DNA from: Stenotrophomonas_A sp002429615 | GTDB taxonomy: Bacteria > Pseudomonadota > Gammaproteobacteria > Xanthomonadales > Xanthomonadaceae | Length of the DNA: 64,000 nt | Direction: 5' to 3' | Assembly: GCA_031987425.1 (NCBI GenBank) | Contig: DALZZL010000001.1 | Coordinates: 1 to 64,000 of the forward strand | Shown here: positions 42,701 through 51,172 of the stretch, piece after piece | Position numbering within the stretch: the first letter of the stretch is position 1 | Layout of the letters: every line of letters starts with the position of its first letter | Position numbers and translations under genes: made by a program | The notes under the pieces: generated by a model | What the model was told of the DNA's origin: nothing | The model's database searches: none | Seen by the model: only the letters and a program-made list of their open reading frames with translations

Positions 42701-44422
42701 ATGCGTCAGAACGCGGCCGAATACATGGCCCAGGTACTGGAGATCGCCGGGGTCGAGCGCGTCTACGGCGTGGTCGGCGATTCCTTGAACGGCTTCACCG
42801 ACGCCCTGCGCGCGCGCGGCCGCATCGACTGGGTGCATATGCGCCACGAGGAGGCCGGCGCGTTCGCCGCGGGCGCCGAGGCGCAGCTGACCGGCGAGCT
42901 GGCGGTGTGCGTCGGCAGCTGTGGGCCGGGCAACCTGCACATGATCAACGGCCTGTACGACTGCCATCGCAGTGGGGCGCCGGTACTGGCGATCGCGGCG
43001 CACATCCCCAGCAGCGAGATCGGCATCGATTACTTCCAGGCCACGCATCCGGAGATCCTGTTCAAGGAGTGCAGCCATTACGTCGAGCTGGTGTCGCAGC
43101 CCGAGCAGCTGCCGCAGATCCTCGATCGGGCGATGCGTGTGGCCATCGCCCGGCGCGGCGTGGCGGTGGTGGTGATCTCCGGCGATACCGCGCTCAAGCC
43201 GCTGGACGCGCCCCTGCCGAAATGGATCGCGCCGGCGCCGCCGGTGGTGCAGGCCGCGTCCGCCGAACTGCGCCAGGCCGCCGATATCCTCAATGCGGCT
43301 GGTCGGGTCACCTTGATGTGCGGCGCCGGCTGCGCGCAGGCCCGGGACGCGGTGATCGCCGTGGCCGAGAAGCTGCGCGCGCCGATCGTGCATGCGCTGC
43401 GCGGCAAGGAGTGGCTGGAACACGACAACCCCTTCGATGTCGGCATGACCGGGTTGATCGGCTTCTCCTCCGGCTACGCGGCGATGAAAGCCTGCGATAC
43501 GTTGCTGCTGCTCGGCACCAATTTCCCGTACCGGCAGTTCTATCCGGAAGATGCGCGGGTCATCCAGATCGATCTCAATCCTGAGTCACTGGGCAACCGC
43601 ACGCAGGTGGAACTCGGCATCCAGGCCGATCTACGCCAGGCCTTGCCGCAGCTGCTGCCCTTGCTGACCACCAAGACCGACGATGCGCACCTGGACAGTG
43701 CGCGCGCGCACTATGCCCAGGCGCGCGAGGAGCTGGACGCGCTGGCGCGCATCGAGCCGGATGGCGAGGTGGTACATCCGCAACAGCTCAACCGGCTGGT
43801 CAGCGAACTGGCTACCGAAGATGCGATCTTCACCTGCGACGTCGGCACGCCCACGGTCTGGGCGGCGCGCTACCTGCAACTCAACGGCAAGCGGCGCCTG
43901 CTCGGCTCCTTCAACCACGGCTCGATGGCCAATGCCATGCTGCAGGCCATCGGCGCGCAGGCCAGCCACCCGCAGCGCCAGGTGGTGTCGCTGTCCGGCG
44001 ATGGCGGCTTCACGATGATGATGGGTGACTTCATCACGCTGGCGCAGCTGGGGCTGCCGGTAAAGGTGGTGGTGCTCAACAACGGCACGCTGGGGTTCGT
44101 CGAACTGGAGATGAAGGCAGCCGGGCTGCTAGATACCGGCTGTGAGTTGATCAACCCGGACTTCGCCGCGATGGCGCGGGCGATGGGTGTGGCCGGCTGG
44201 CGGGTGGAGCGCCCGGGCCAGTTGCGCGAGGCCTTGCAGGCGGCGTTCGACCACCCGGGGCCGGCACTGGTCGACGTGGTCAGCGCGCGGCAGGAACTGG
44301 TGATGCCGCCGAAACCTTCCTGGGGCCAAGCCAAGGACTTCGGGCTGTTCCTGCTCAAGGCGGTGCTGGATGGCCGCGGCGCGCAGGTGATGGACCTGGC
44401 GAAGGTCAACCTGCGCCGCTGA
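42701..44422 (+). CDS. poxB: Pyruvate dehydrogenase (quinone) / pyruvate oxidase, ThDP-dependent
   Basis: 573 residues. Three-domain ThDP enzyme: Pyr domain with Glu50 (HEEAGAFAAG) and GPGNLHMINGLYD, a central FAD-type domain, and a PP domain with the ThDP motif SGDGGFTMMMGD...LNNGTLGF (from about residue 432). The C-terminal extension (AKDFGLFLLKAVLDGRG) resembles the membrane-binding tail of E. coli PoxB. It converts pyruvate to acetate and CO2 with electrons to ubiquinone at the membrane. Acetolactate synthase is a paralogous alternative, but the HMINGLYDCHR block and tail favour PoxB. GCAGGAG precedes the ATG. Confidence 0.88.
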   Translation: MRQNAAEYMAQVLEIAGVERVYGVVGDSLNGFTDALRARGRIDWVHMRHEEAGAFAAGAEAQLTGELAVCVGSCGPGNLHMINGLYDCHRSGAPVLAIAAHIPSSEIGIDYFQATHPEILFKECSHYVELVSQPEQLPQILDRAMRVAIARRGVAVVVISGDTALKPLDAPLPKWIAPAPPVVQAASAELRQAADILNAAGRVTLMCGAGCAQARDAVIAVAEKLRAPIVHALRGKEWLEHDNPFDVGMTGLIGFSSGYAAMKACDTLLLLGTNFPYRQFYPEDARVIQIDLNPESLGNRTQVELGIQADLRQALPQLLPLLTTKTDDAHLDSARAHYAQAREELDALARIEPDGEVVHPQQLNRLVSELATEDAIFTCDVGTPTVWAARYLQLNGKRRLLGSFNHGSMANAMLQAIGAQASHPQRQVVSLSGDGGFTMMMGDFITLAQLGLPVKVVVLNNGTLGFVELEMKAAGLLDTGCELINPDFAAMARAMGVAGWRVERPGQLREALQAAFDHPGPALVDVVSARQELVMPPKPSWGQAKDFGLFLLKAVLDGRGAQVMDLAKVNLRR

Positions 44423-44439
44423 TGTCGCTGACCCGCCTC

Positions 44440-44523
44440 TGTAGGAGGGGCTTCAGCCCCGACCGTGCGGTATCCGCCGTGATATCCAGGCCGTCAGCCG
44501 TCGCGGCTGAAGCCGCTCCTACA
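44440..44523. repeat. Pair of REP-like inverted repeats
   Basis: 44440-44463 (TGTAGGAGGGGCTTCAGC form) and 44500-44523 (opposite strand, ending CTCCTACA) belong to the same family as the cluster at 40590-40798. They face each other between the convergent poxB and CorA-like genes and may act as a bidirectional terminator. Confidence 0.8.
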
Positions 44524-44546
44524 CGTGGCAGGTGCGGCAGCGGTAC

Positions 44547-45557
44547 CTAGTCCCCGCGCGGCCGGAACGAGAACCACGCCAGCACCGCCGTCAGCAGCAC
44601 CAGCATCGTCACCACGATCGTGAAGCCATGCCCGCTGCCTGCCAGCGGGATCCCGCCCACGTTCATCCCGAACAGGCCCGCCACCAGGTTCACCGGCAAG
44701 GCCAGCACCGTCACCACGGTCAGCACGAACAGCGTGCGGCTGGTCTGCTCGTTGACCAGCGCCGCCAGTTCTTCCTGGATCAGCTTGACCCGCTCGACCA
44801 GCGCCGCCGAATCGGCGATCACCGTGGAGAACTCCTCGGCCGCCTGGCGCAGGTCGATCACGTCGTCGGCGCTGATCCACGCTGGTGGCCGGTTCAGCAG
44901 CCGGAACAGCGCCGCCGGCTCGGGCGCCAGCAGCCGCTGCAGGCGCACCAGGGTGCGGCGCAGCGCGCCAAGTTCCTTGCGGTCGGTGGAGACCTGGCGG
45001 GCGAGCAGGCGGTCCTCGATCCGGTCCACCTGCGCGGTGGACTTGCGCAGGATGTCGCCGAGCACGTTGGCCTGGTCGCGCAGCAGGTGCGCCAACAGTT
45101 CCACCGGCGAACGGAACGCCTGGCCGCTGCGGATGTCCGCGCGCAGGCGGTCCACCGAACGCAGCGGGCGCAGGCGGGCGCTCACCACCAGCCGCGGGCC
45201 GATGCACAGGCTGGTGGTGCCGACATCGGAAGCATCGAAGCTGGAGTCGAACAGCACGTCGTGGATCACCGCCACCAGCGCGCCATCATCCAGTTCCAGG
45301 CGGGTCGCGCCGACCTCGCTGCGCAGCGAGTCGTGGAAGGCGTCGGGCAGGGCGAGGGCGCGGCGCAGGTAGCGCTCCGAACCCTGGTTGGACAACGCGA
45401 AATGCAGCCACAGGAAGCTGTCGTCGTCGGGCGCGTCGGCCAGGAAGGCATCCGCCGCGTCGGTGCCGATCGGCTCGGCGGGCTGGTCCGGGCGGAAACG
45501 GTAGCCCCAGATCAGGCCGTTGTCGTCGGAGCCGTAGGTGTTTTCGATCTTGCGCAT
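44547..45557 (-). CDS. CorA-family divalent cation transporter (ZntB-like)
   Basis: 336 residues. The N-terminal cytosolic alpha/beta domain (FLWLHFALSNQGSERYL) is followed by the long coiled helix (about 190-270) and two C-terminal spans with the invariant GMN motif (AGLFGMNVGGIPL). The motif is GMN-V-G-G-I-P rather than the MPE-linked form of CorA proper, as in ZntB-like zinc transporters. It would move Zn2+ or Mg2+ across the inner membrane. Start at ATG 45557. Monocistronic. Confidence 0.88.
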   Translation of the reverse strand: MRKIENTYGSDDNGLIWGYRFRPDQPAEPIGTDAADAFLADAPDDDSFLWLHFALSNQGSERYLRRALALPDAFHDSLRSEVGATRLELDDGALVAVIHDVLFDSSFDASDVGTTSLCIGPRLVVSARLRPLRSVDRLRADIRSGQAFRSPVELLAHLLRDQANVLGDILRKSTAQVDRIEDRLLARQVSTDRKELGALRRTLVRLQRLLAPEPAALFRLLNRPPAWISADDVIDLRQAAEEFSTVIADSAALVERVKLIQEELAALVNEQTSRTLFVLTVVTVLALPVNLVAGLFGMNVGGIPLAGSGHGFTIVVTMLVLLTAVLAWFSFRPRGD

Positions 45558-45678
45558 GTTCCGGACGCCGTGGCTGCCCCGCGAAGGGTAGCCGAAACCG
45601 ATGACATGCCGCGTGGCGACACCGGCCGCTGGCGCGGGAACGTATCATGCGGGTCCGTTTTCCGACCCAGGTGCCGCC

Positions 45679-46599
45679 ATGTCCTCCTCCGCCTTCTATC
45701 CCGTCGGCACCCCCGGCCAGCCCTGGGGCGAGGCGGAGAAACAGCAGTGGCTGGGCCGCCAGCGCAAGCTGCGCAGCTATGCGGACGAAGTGGTCGCCGG
45801 CATCGATGCCTTGCGTGATGACTTCGACGTGTCGGTGTATGGCGAACTCGACTATGCCCCCGAGCGCTATCCGCTGTATGCGGTGCGCAGCCGTGACTGG
45901 AACGACGGCCTGCCCACCGCGCTGGTCACCGGCGGCGTGCATGGCTATGAAACCAGCGGCGTGCAGGGCGCGCTGCAGTTCCTGCGCGAGTCGGCGCGCG
46001 ACTACGCCGGCCGGGTCAACCTGCTGGTGGTGCCCTGTGTCAGTCCGTGGGGCTACGAACGCATCCACCGCTGGAATCCGCGGGCGATCGATCCGAACCG
46101 CTCGTTCCGTGCCGACAGCCCGGCCGGCGAGTCGGCGGCGCTGTGGGCGCTGGTGACACCGATCCGCCAGCGCGTGCGGCTGCACATCGACCTGCACGAG
46201 ACCACCGACAGCGACGAGAGCGAGTTCCGCCCGGCGCTGGCCGCGCGTGACGGCAAGCCGTTCGAGCCGGACGGCATTCCGGATGGCTTCTACCTGGTGG
46301 GCGACAGCGAGAATCCGCAGCTGGACTTCCAGCGCGCCGTGATCGCGGCGGTGGCCGGCGTCACCCACATCGCGCCGGCCGACGCGCGTGGCCTGATCAT
46401 CGGTTCGCCGGTGGTGGCGCCCGGCGTGATCGAGTATCCGGTCAAGCGCCTGGGTTTGTGCGCCGGCATCACCGATGCGGTCTACACCACGACCACCGAG
46501 GTGTATCCGGACAGCGCCCATGCGACCGCGGCCGAGTGCAACGCGGCGCAGGTCGCGGCGATCCGCGCCGCGCTGGACTACGCGCTCGCGCAGGGCTGA
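45679..46599 (+). CDS. M14-family zinc carboxypeptidase / succinylglutamate desuccinylase-like
   Basis: 306 residues with no signal peptide. Zinc ligands His88 and Glu91 (GGVHGYETSG) and a His in RLHIDLHETTDSDE; the substrate Arg-type segment NPRAIDPNRSF follows, and a late catalytic Glu could be that in VIEYPVKR. This matches the small cytosolic M14 peptidases close to aspartoacylase/desuccinylase. The substrate is probably an amide-linked amino acid or peptide. ATG 45679 is preferred over an in-frame start 78 bp upstream. Confidence 0.82.
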   Translation: MSSSAFYPVGTPGQPWGEAEKQQWLGRQRKLRSYADEVVAGIDALRDDFDVSVYGELDYAPERYPLYAVRSRDWNDGLPTALVTGGVHGYETSGVQGALQFLRESARDYAGRVNLLVVPCVSPWGYERIHRWNPRAIDPNRSFRADSPAGESAALWALVTPIRQRVRLHIDLHETTDSDESEFRPALAARDGKPFEPDGIPDGFYLVGDSENPQLDFQRAVIAAVAGVTHIAPADARGLIIGSPVVAPGVIEYPVKRLGLCAGITDAVYTTTTEVYPDSAHATAAECNAAQVAAIRAALDYALAQG

Positions 46600-46724
46600 G
46601 GCCTACGCCCACCCCCGTAGCTTCCCCGGCATCCGCGACGGGGTTGCCTGATCCATTCCACTGGCATTGCCCGCTGTGACGGGTACGGCGGGTTCGCCAT
46701 CCTGATCGCCACAGGAGGATGGCG

Positions 46725-47129
46725 ATGGACGCATGGAAATGGGGAATGTGGGGATGGGTGCTGCTGTCGGGCCCGGTGCCGGCGCAAGAGGTGCATCGCT
46801 GCACGCGGGGCACGGAGATCGTCTATCAAGCGGCGCCGTGCGGTGCCGGGCAGGTGCAGAAGCGCTGGCCGAGGGTGCATCCGCCGCCCGCGGCGCGCCC
46901 GCTTCCAGGCAAGGTGGGGCCGGCCAAGTCGTCGCGGCGCGTGCCCACGGCACGCAGGGCACGGATGAAGCAGGCATCGGGCGCCACAATCGGCCTGGGT
47001 CATGAGGCCGGCGCCGGCTGCGAGCAGGTCAAAGCCCGCCGCGCGGCGGCGTATGCGGCCGCTGGGCTCAAGCGCAACTTCGCCTTGTCGAGCCTGTGGG
47101 ACAACCGGGTGCAGCAGGCCTGCAAGTAG
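46725..47129 (+). CDS. Small secreted DUF4124-like protein
   Basis: 134 residues. Short hydrophobic leader (AWKWGMWGWVLLSGPVPAQE) and an N-terminal VHRCTRGTEIVYQAAPCGAG block, the Cys-pair pattern of DUF4124 proteins in Gammaproteobacteria. A basic Pro/Arg-rich linker (about 45-90) leads to a C-terminal helix with two further Cys (CEQVKARRAAAY, VQQACK). AGGAGG ends 6 bp before the ATG at 46725; the ATG at 46719 is too close. Function unknown. Confidence 0.72.
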   Translation: MDAWKWGMWGWVLLSGPVPAQEVHRCTRGTEIVYQAAPCGAGQVQKRWPRVHPPPAARPLPGKVGPAKSSRRVPTARRARMKQASGATIGLGHEAGAGCEQVKARRAAAYAAAGLKRNFALSSLWDNRVQQACK

Positions 47130-47139
47130 GCGTGTGGGA

Positions 47140-47180
47140 AACCGCCCACCTGTCATGCACGCGACGACAGGTGGGTGGTT
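47140..47180. terminator. Strong bidirectional hairpin
   Basis: AACCGCCCACCTGTC (47140-47154) and GACAGGTGGGTGGTT (47166-47180) pair over 15 positions with one mismatch (G-T wobble possible) and an 11-nt loop. The stem ends in TT/AA on each side. It lies in the 60-bp gap of convergent genes and should terminate both. Confidence 0.75.
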
Positions 47181-47189
47181 GGCAAGTGC

Positions 47190-48308
47190 TTACTGCGCCG
47201 ATGCGGTTCCGGGGCCGCGGTAGCGCGACAGCCAATGTGCGTAGGGCGCGGGGAGCGTCCACGCCGGTTGCGCGACACCCAGCGCCTGCGCAAGTTGGTA
47301 CGGATAGTGAGGATTGGCCAGGTGGGCGCGACCGATCATCACCAGGTCCATCTGCCCGGTGGCGATGACCTTTTCCGCGGTGTCGGGGCCATCGATGCAC
47401 CAGCCCGATGCCACCGGCAGCCCGGTCTCACGGCGCACGCGCTGGGCGACCGGCGCGAGGAAGGCAGGCGTACCCCAGGGCACCTTCACCTCGGGGATCA
47501 CGAAATTCATGCTGACGTTGAGCAGGTCCAGGCCGCGGTCGCGCAGCTGGCCGACGAGCGCGATCGACTCGGAGAGCGTCTGCTCCTCATGGCCGTCGTA
47601 TTCGATCACGCCAAAGCGCGCGGTCAGCGGCAGGTGTTCCGGCCACACGGCACGCACCGCTTCCACCGTCTCGCGCAGGAAGCGGCCACGGTTGTCCGCG
47701 CTGCCACCGTAGTCATCCTCGCGCTGGTTGCTGTACGCCGAGAAGAAGCTCTGCGCCAGGTAGCCGTGCGCGAAGTGCAGTTCCAGCCATTCAAAGCCCG
47801 CGTCGCGGGCACGCTTCGCCGCGGCGACGAAGTCGGCCTGCACGCGGGCGATGTCTTCCCGCGTCATCGCCTTCGGCACCTGCGGCAGGCCGCCGCCGAA
47901 CGCGATCGCCGACGGTGACAGGGTCTGCCAGCCGCGCGGGTCTTCGGCAGCGATATGGTCGTCGCCTTCCCACGGGCTGTTGGCGCTGGCCTTGCGGCCG
48001 GCGTGGCCGATCTGGATGCCGGGCACCGCGCCGGCCGCCTTGATCGACGCGGCGATACGCGCCATGCCGTCGACCTGGCCGTCTTCCCACAGGCCAGTGC
48101 AGTAAGGGGTGATGCGGCCTTCCGGTGACACCGCGGTGGCTTCGACGATGACCAGCCCGGCGCCGCCGCGTGCGATCGCGGGGTAATGGACCTGGTGCCA
48201 ATCCTGCGTGTAACCGTCGATCGCGCTGTACTGGCACATCGGCGGCACGGCGATGCGGTTGCGCAGGGTGATGTCCTTCAAAGTGAAGGGCGTGAACAGC
48301 TGGGACAT
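47190..48308 (-). CDS. Old yellow enzyme family ene-reductase (NamA/XenA/YqjM type)
   Basis: 372 residues. The class III OYE signature is present: Cys25 in VPPMCQYSA, the His pair region ELHFAHGYLAQSFFSAYSNQR with the usual YGGS-x-NRGRF, and a C-terminal FMN site VMIGRAHLANP. It reduces activated C=C bonds with NAD(P)H; physiological substrates are unknown, and detoxification of electrophiles is common. Same strand as the SRPBCC gene (27 bp) and VOC gene, all probably co-transcribed and controlled by the divergent LysR protein. Confidence 0.9.
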   Translation of the reverse strand: MSQLFTPFTLKDITLRNRIAVPPMCQYSAIDGYTQDWHQVHYPAIARGGAGLVIVEATAVSPEGRITPYCTGLWEDGQVDGMARIAASIKAAGAVPGIQIGHAGRKASANSPWEGDDHIAAEDPRGWQTLSPSAIAFGGGLPQVPKAMTREDIARVQADFVAAAKRARDAGFEWLELHFAHGYLAQSFFSAYSNQREDDYGGSADNRGRFLRETVEAVRAVWPEHLPLTARFGVIEYDGHEEQTLSESIALVGQLRDRGLDLLNVSMNFVIPEVKVPWGTPAFLAPVAQRVRRETGLPVASGWCIDGPDTAEKVIATGQMDLVMIGRAHLANPHYPYQLAQALGVAQPAWTLPAPYAHWLSRYRGPGTASAQ

Positions 48309-48335
48309 GGGGGTCTCTGTCAGGTGTAGGAAGCG

Positions 48336-48845
48336 TCAGGCGCGGGCGCGGCGGGCGGCGTCGATGAGGCCGTCGAGCCAATCCTGATGGCCGTTGATCA
48401 TCGGATTGGGGCGGGTGCGCGCCAGCGTCTCGGCCGGCTTGCCTCGCTGCGTCTCCTGCGTGAGTACGCGCACACGCCCGCCCGGCAGGTCTTCGAGCAG
48501 CCAGGCATGGTGCACATCCAGGCGCGTGTCACCGTCACCGGCCCAGCCGTGCCACGCGATGCGGCCCGGCGTGCCGGGTGACGGCGCTACGCATTCGGTC
48601 ACTTCGGCTTCGACCGGAAAACCAAAGGTCTCGAAATGGAAGCGCGTGCCCTGCGTCAGTTCCGGGCCGGCGCCGGCATGGAAGCCCACGTTGGCAGCGT
48701 TGGCGTAGTAGTCCGGCCAGCGTGGCGCGATGGCCAGCCACGGCCACACCTCGGCAGCGGAAAGGCCGGCGACGATGACCTCGTTGGAGGCGAAATTCTC
48801 GGTGGTGCCCGGCAGATAGTCGTCGGGCCAATGGATGGCGTGCAT
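48336..48845 (-). CDS. SRPBCC (START/Bet v 1-like) domain protein
   Basis: 169 residues. Helix-grip fold predicted: SAAEVWPWLAIAPRWPDYY (first helix), central strands with TRFHFETFGFPVEAEV and RIAWHGWAGDGDTRLDVHHAW, and a long C-terminal helix (NGHQDWLDGLIDAARRARA). These proteins bind small hydrophobic ligands, and some are cyclases/aromatases or regulators. Middle gene of the ene-reductase/SRPBCC/VOC run. No signal peptide. Confidence 0.8.
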   Translation of the reverse strand: MHAIHWPDDYLPGTTENFASNEVIVAGLSAAEVWPWLAIAPRWPDYYANAANVGFHAGAGPELTQGTRFHFETFGFPVEAEVTECVAPSPGTPGRIAWHGWAGDGDTRLDVHHAWLLEDLPGGRVRVLTQETQRGKPAETLARTRPNPMINGHQDWLDGLIDAARRARA

Positions 48846-48881
48846 GGGATTGCTCGATGGGGAAGGGGGACAGGCGACGGC

Positions 48882-49379
48882 TCAGCGGTACGCGCCGGCC
48901 GAGTAGGTCAGCTCGTAGCTGTGGCTGTAGATTTCCAGGATGTTGCCGAACGGGTCTTCCATGTAGACCATGCGATACGGCTTTTCGCCTGGAAAATATT
49001 CGCGGACCGGCATGCGCTGGCGGCCACCGGCGGCGACGATGCGCGCGGCCAGTCCTTCGACATCCGGGTCCTGGACGCAGAAATGGAAGACGCCACTCTT
49101 CCAGTACTCGAAGTTGTCTTCGCGACGCTGCGCGTCACGGAACTGGAAGATCTCCACGCCGACGCGGTCGCCGGTGGACAGATGCGCGATGCGGAACTCG
49201 CCCCAGCCCGGGCCGAAGACGTCGCTGCACATCACGCCGATCGCGCTGTCGTCCTCGGTGATCGTGGTGGGCGGCATGATCAGGTACCAGCCCATGACCT
49301 CGGTATAGAACTTCACCGCTGCCTCCAGGTCGGTGACCGAGAGGCCGATATGGGAAAAGCTGCGGGGGTAGGGCGACAT
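48882..49379 (-). CDS. VOC-superfamily (glyoxalase/dioxygenase-like) protein
   Basis: 165 residues with paired beta-alpha-beta-beta-beta modules: FSHIGLSVTDLEAAVKFYTEVMGW and SGVFHFCVQDPDVEGLAARI, ending YMEDPFGNILEIYSHSYEL. Metal ligands are probably His in FSHIG, Glu in VEIFQF, His in VFHFCV and Glu in LEIYSH. Enzyme type (isomerase, dioxygenase or resistance protein) cannot be told. First gene of the LysR-divergent unit. Confidence 0.85.
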   Translation of the reverse strand: MSPYPRSFSHIGLSVTDLEAAVKFYTEVMGWYLIMPPTTITEDDSAIGVMCSDVFGPGWGEFRIAHLSTGDRVGVEIFQFRDAQRREDNFEYWKSGVFHFCVQDPDVEGLAARIVAAGGRQRMPVREYFPGEKPYRMVYMEDPFGNILEIYSHSYELTYSAGAYR

Positions 49380-49426
49380 GGCGGGGAGGCTCCGATACGG
49401 GACTTCCCCCAGCGTAGGGACGACGG

Positions 49427-49443
49427 TGCATAATCAAAATGCA
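49427..49443. promoter_or_regulatory. Inverted repeat TGCAT-N7-ATGCA in LysR/VOC divergent region
   Basis: A 17-bp interrupted palindrome (TGCAT, AATCAAA, ATGCA) 31 bp before the lysR start and 47 bp from the VOC start. LysR proteins commonly bind an inverted repeat of this size between divergent promoters, so this is the best candidate site. Confidence 0.5.
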
Positions 49444-49474
49444 TGGAATCTTATCGACCCAATAAAGTTCCCTT

Positions 49475-50350
49475 ATGTTGAATCCGCTTTGGCTGCGCTC
49501 GTTCGTCGAAATCCATGCGCAGGGTGGCTTTACCCGCGCCGCGGACCGGCTTGGCCTGACCCAGGCGGCGGTCAGCCAGCACGTGCGGCAGCTGGAGGAT
49601 CGTCTCGGCCCCTTGCTGCTGCGGCGTGGCCGCCAGCAGCAGCTGACGCCGGCGGGAGAGGCGCTGCTGGCCTACGCCCGCGAGCTGCAACAGGCCGACA
49701 AGCGCCTGGAAGCGAGGCTGGCCGATGGTGGCACCACGCAGGGCGAGATCAGCGTGATCACGCCTGGCAGCGTGGGGCTGCTGCTGTATCCGCGCTTGCT
49801 GGCGTTGCAGCAGGCGGCACCGGGGCTGGTGATCCGGCATCGCTTCGCGCCGGACCCGGAGGTGCTCGAAGCGGTGCTGCAGTCGCGTTACGAACTCGGC
49901 ATCACCACCGTGCGGCCGGACGATGCGCGGGTGACGGCCAGCCCGTTCGCCAGCGAACCCCTGGAACTGGTGGTGCCCGCAGGCAGGCGGGTGACGGAAT
50001 GGGAAGACCTGCGGCAACTGGGATTCATCGATCATCCCGATGGTCAGGCGATGGCGGCCCGCCTGTTGAGTCGCCGGTTCGCCGCCGACTACAGTCCGCG
50101 CGCGTTGCCGGTGCATGGGTTTACCAATCAGGTCGCACTGATTCTGGAACCGGTGTCACGCGGGCTGGGTTTTACCGTGTTGCCGCGCTATGCGCGGCAG
50201 GCGTTTGCACACCAGCACATGATCGATGTGATCGACGGTGATCCGCCGGTGGTCGACACTTTGTGGCTGATCCATCGCGCGGAATGGCCGTTGTCGGCAC
50301 GTGCGGCGCATGCCGCCGAGCGGCTGCGCCACGACCTGCGCGAAGTCTGA
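49475..50350 (+). CDS. LysR-family transcriptional regulator
   Basis: 291 residues. N-terminal winged helix (LWLRSFVEIHAQGGFTRAADRLGLTQAAVSQHVRQLEDRLG), then the periplasmic-binding-like effector domain with VITPGSVGLLLYPRLL and a hinge. Divergent from the VOC/SRPBCC/ene-reductase operon with a 95-bp gap that holds an inverted repeat, so it probably controls that operon in response to a small molecule. Confidence 0.92.
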   Translation: MLNPLWLRSFVEIHAQGGFTRAADRLGLTQAAVSQHVRQLEDRLGPLLLRRGRQQQLTPAGEALLAYARELQQADKRLEARLADGGTTQGEISVITPGSVGLLLYPRLLALQQAAPGLVIRHRFAPDPEVLEAVLQSRYELGITTVRPDDARVTASPFASEPLELVVPAGRRVTEWEDLRQLGFIDHPDGQAMAARLLSRRFAADYSPRALPVHGFTNQVALILEPVSRGLGFTVLPRYARQAFAHQHMIDVIDGDPPVVDTLWLIHRAEWPLSARAAHAAERLRHDLREV

Positions 50351-50425
50351 ATCCGTTGATTCTTTTCAGCTTGCAAAGCACGGGCAGCGACCGCTAATTT
50401 CTCGCCCCAACACCGTATTCAGCGG

Positions 50426-51127
50426 ATGGGCCCGTTGTCACGAAAGACATCGACGCGTAGTGCCGGCGCAGGGGAGGCCACGGCGAAGCGTGCGAAAGGA
50501 CCGGGACGACCGCGTGGTGCGCGCGGCGCTGAGCCCTTGCAGGATCGCCTGCTGGATGCCGCGTTGAAGCTGTTTGCGCAGCGCGGCATCGCGGAAACGC
50601 CGCTCAGTGCGGTGGCCGCCGAAGCGGGCGTGACCAAGGCGATGATCCATTACCACTTCAGCACGCGCGAGAAGCTGCTCGATGCGCTGATCGAAGAACG
50701 CTTTCTGCCTCTGCGTACCGCGCTGCTGCAGTCGCTGCGCGCGCATGACGATCCGGTGGATGCACTCACCGCGTTCGCCGGCAGCCTGGTCGCACAGGCG
50801 CGCGAATGTCCGTGGCTGCCCGCGCTGTGGGTGCGCGAGGTGACCACCGAAGGTGGACTGTTGCGGGTACGCATGCGCAGCCGCCTGGATGCGATCGGCG
50901 AGCAGCGCACCGCCGCACGCATCGAAGCCTGGGAGCGCGAGGGACGCATCACCCCCGGGCTGAAACCGGACCTGCTGCTGATGTCGGTATTTGGCATGAC
51001 GATGCTGCCGTTGGCCGCCTTCGGCGGCACGCTGCCGACGGAGGCGACCGATGCCGTGGTCGAGAACGCGGTGGCGCTGTTGACCCACGGCGTCGCCGGG
51101 CGTGGCAGTCCGCGCGTCGCGAAATGA
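50426..51127 (+). CDS. TetR-family transcriptional regulator
   Basis: 233 residues. After a basic Gly/Arg-rich leader (about 1-30), the HTH domain is LLDAALKLFAQRGIAETPLSAVAAEAGVTKAMIHYHFSTREKLL (about 38-80). The C-terminal part contains QARECPWLPALWVREVTTEGG, a block seen in regulators beside efflux or stress genes. It lies 75 bp after lysR and is alone; its target is not evident. A 7-bp hairpin (51137-51156) separates it from the convergent AraC gene. Confidence 0.85.
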   Translation: MGPLSRKTSTRSAGAGEATAKRAKGPGRPRGARGAEPLQDRLLDAALKLFAQRGIAETPLSAVAAEAGVTKAMIHYHFSTREKLLDALIEERFLPLRTALLQSLRAHDDPVDALTAFAGSLVAQARECPWLPALWVREVTTEGGLLRVRMRSRLDAIGEQRTAARIEAWEREGRITPGLKPDLLLMSVFGMTMLPLAAFGGTLPTEATDAVVENAVALLTHGVAGRGSPRVAK

Positions 51128-51136
51128 GTGCGTCGG

Positions 51137-51156
51137 CGGCCGCGCAAAGGCGGCCG
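51137..51156. terminator. Hairpin between convergent tetR and araC-type genes
   Basis: CGGCCGC (51137-51143) and GCGGCCG (51150-51156) form a perfect 7-bp stem around a GCAAAG loop in the 45-bp gap between the two stops. A likely bidirectional terminator without a T-tract. Confidence 0.45.
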
Positions 51157-51172
51157 AAGCGATGGCGCGGAT

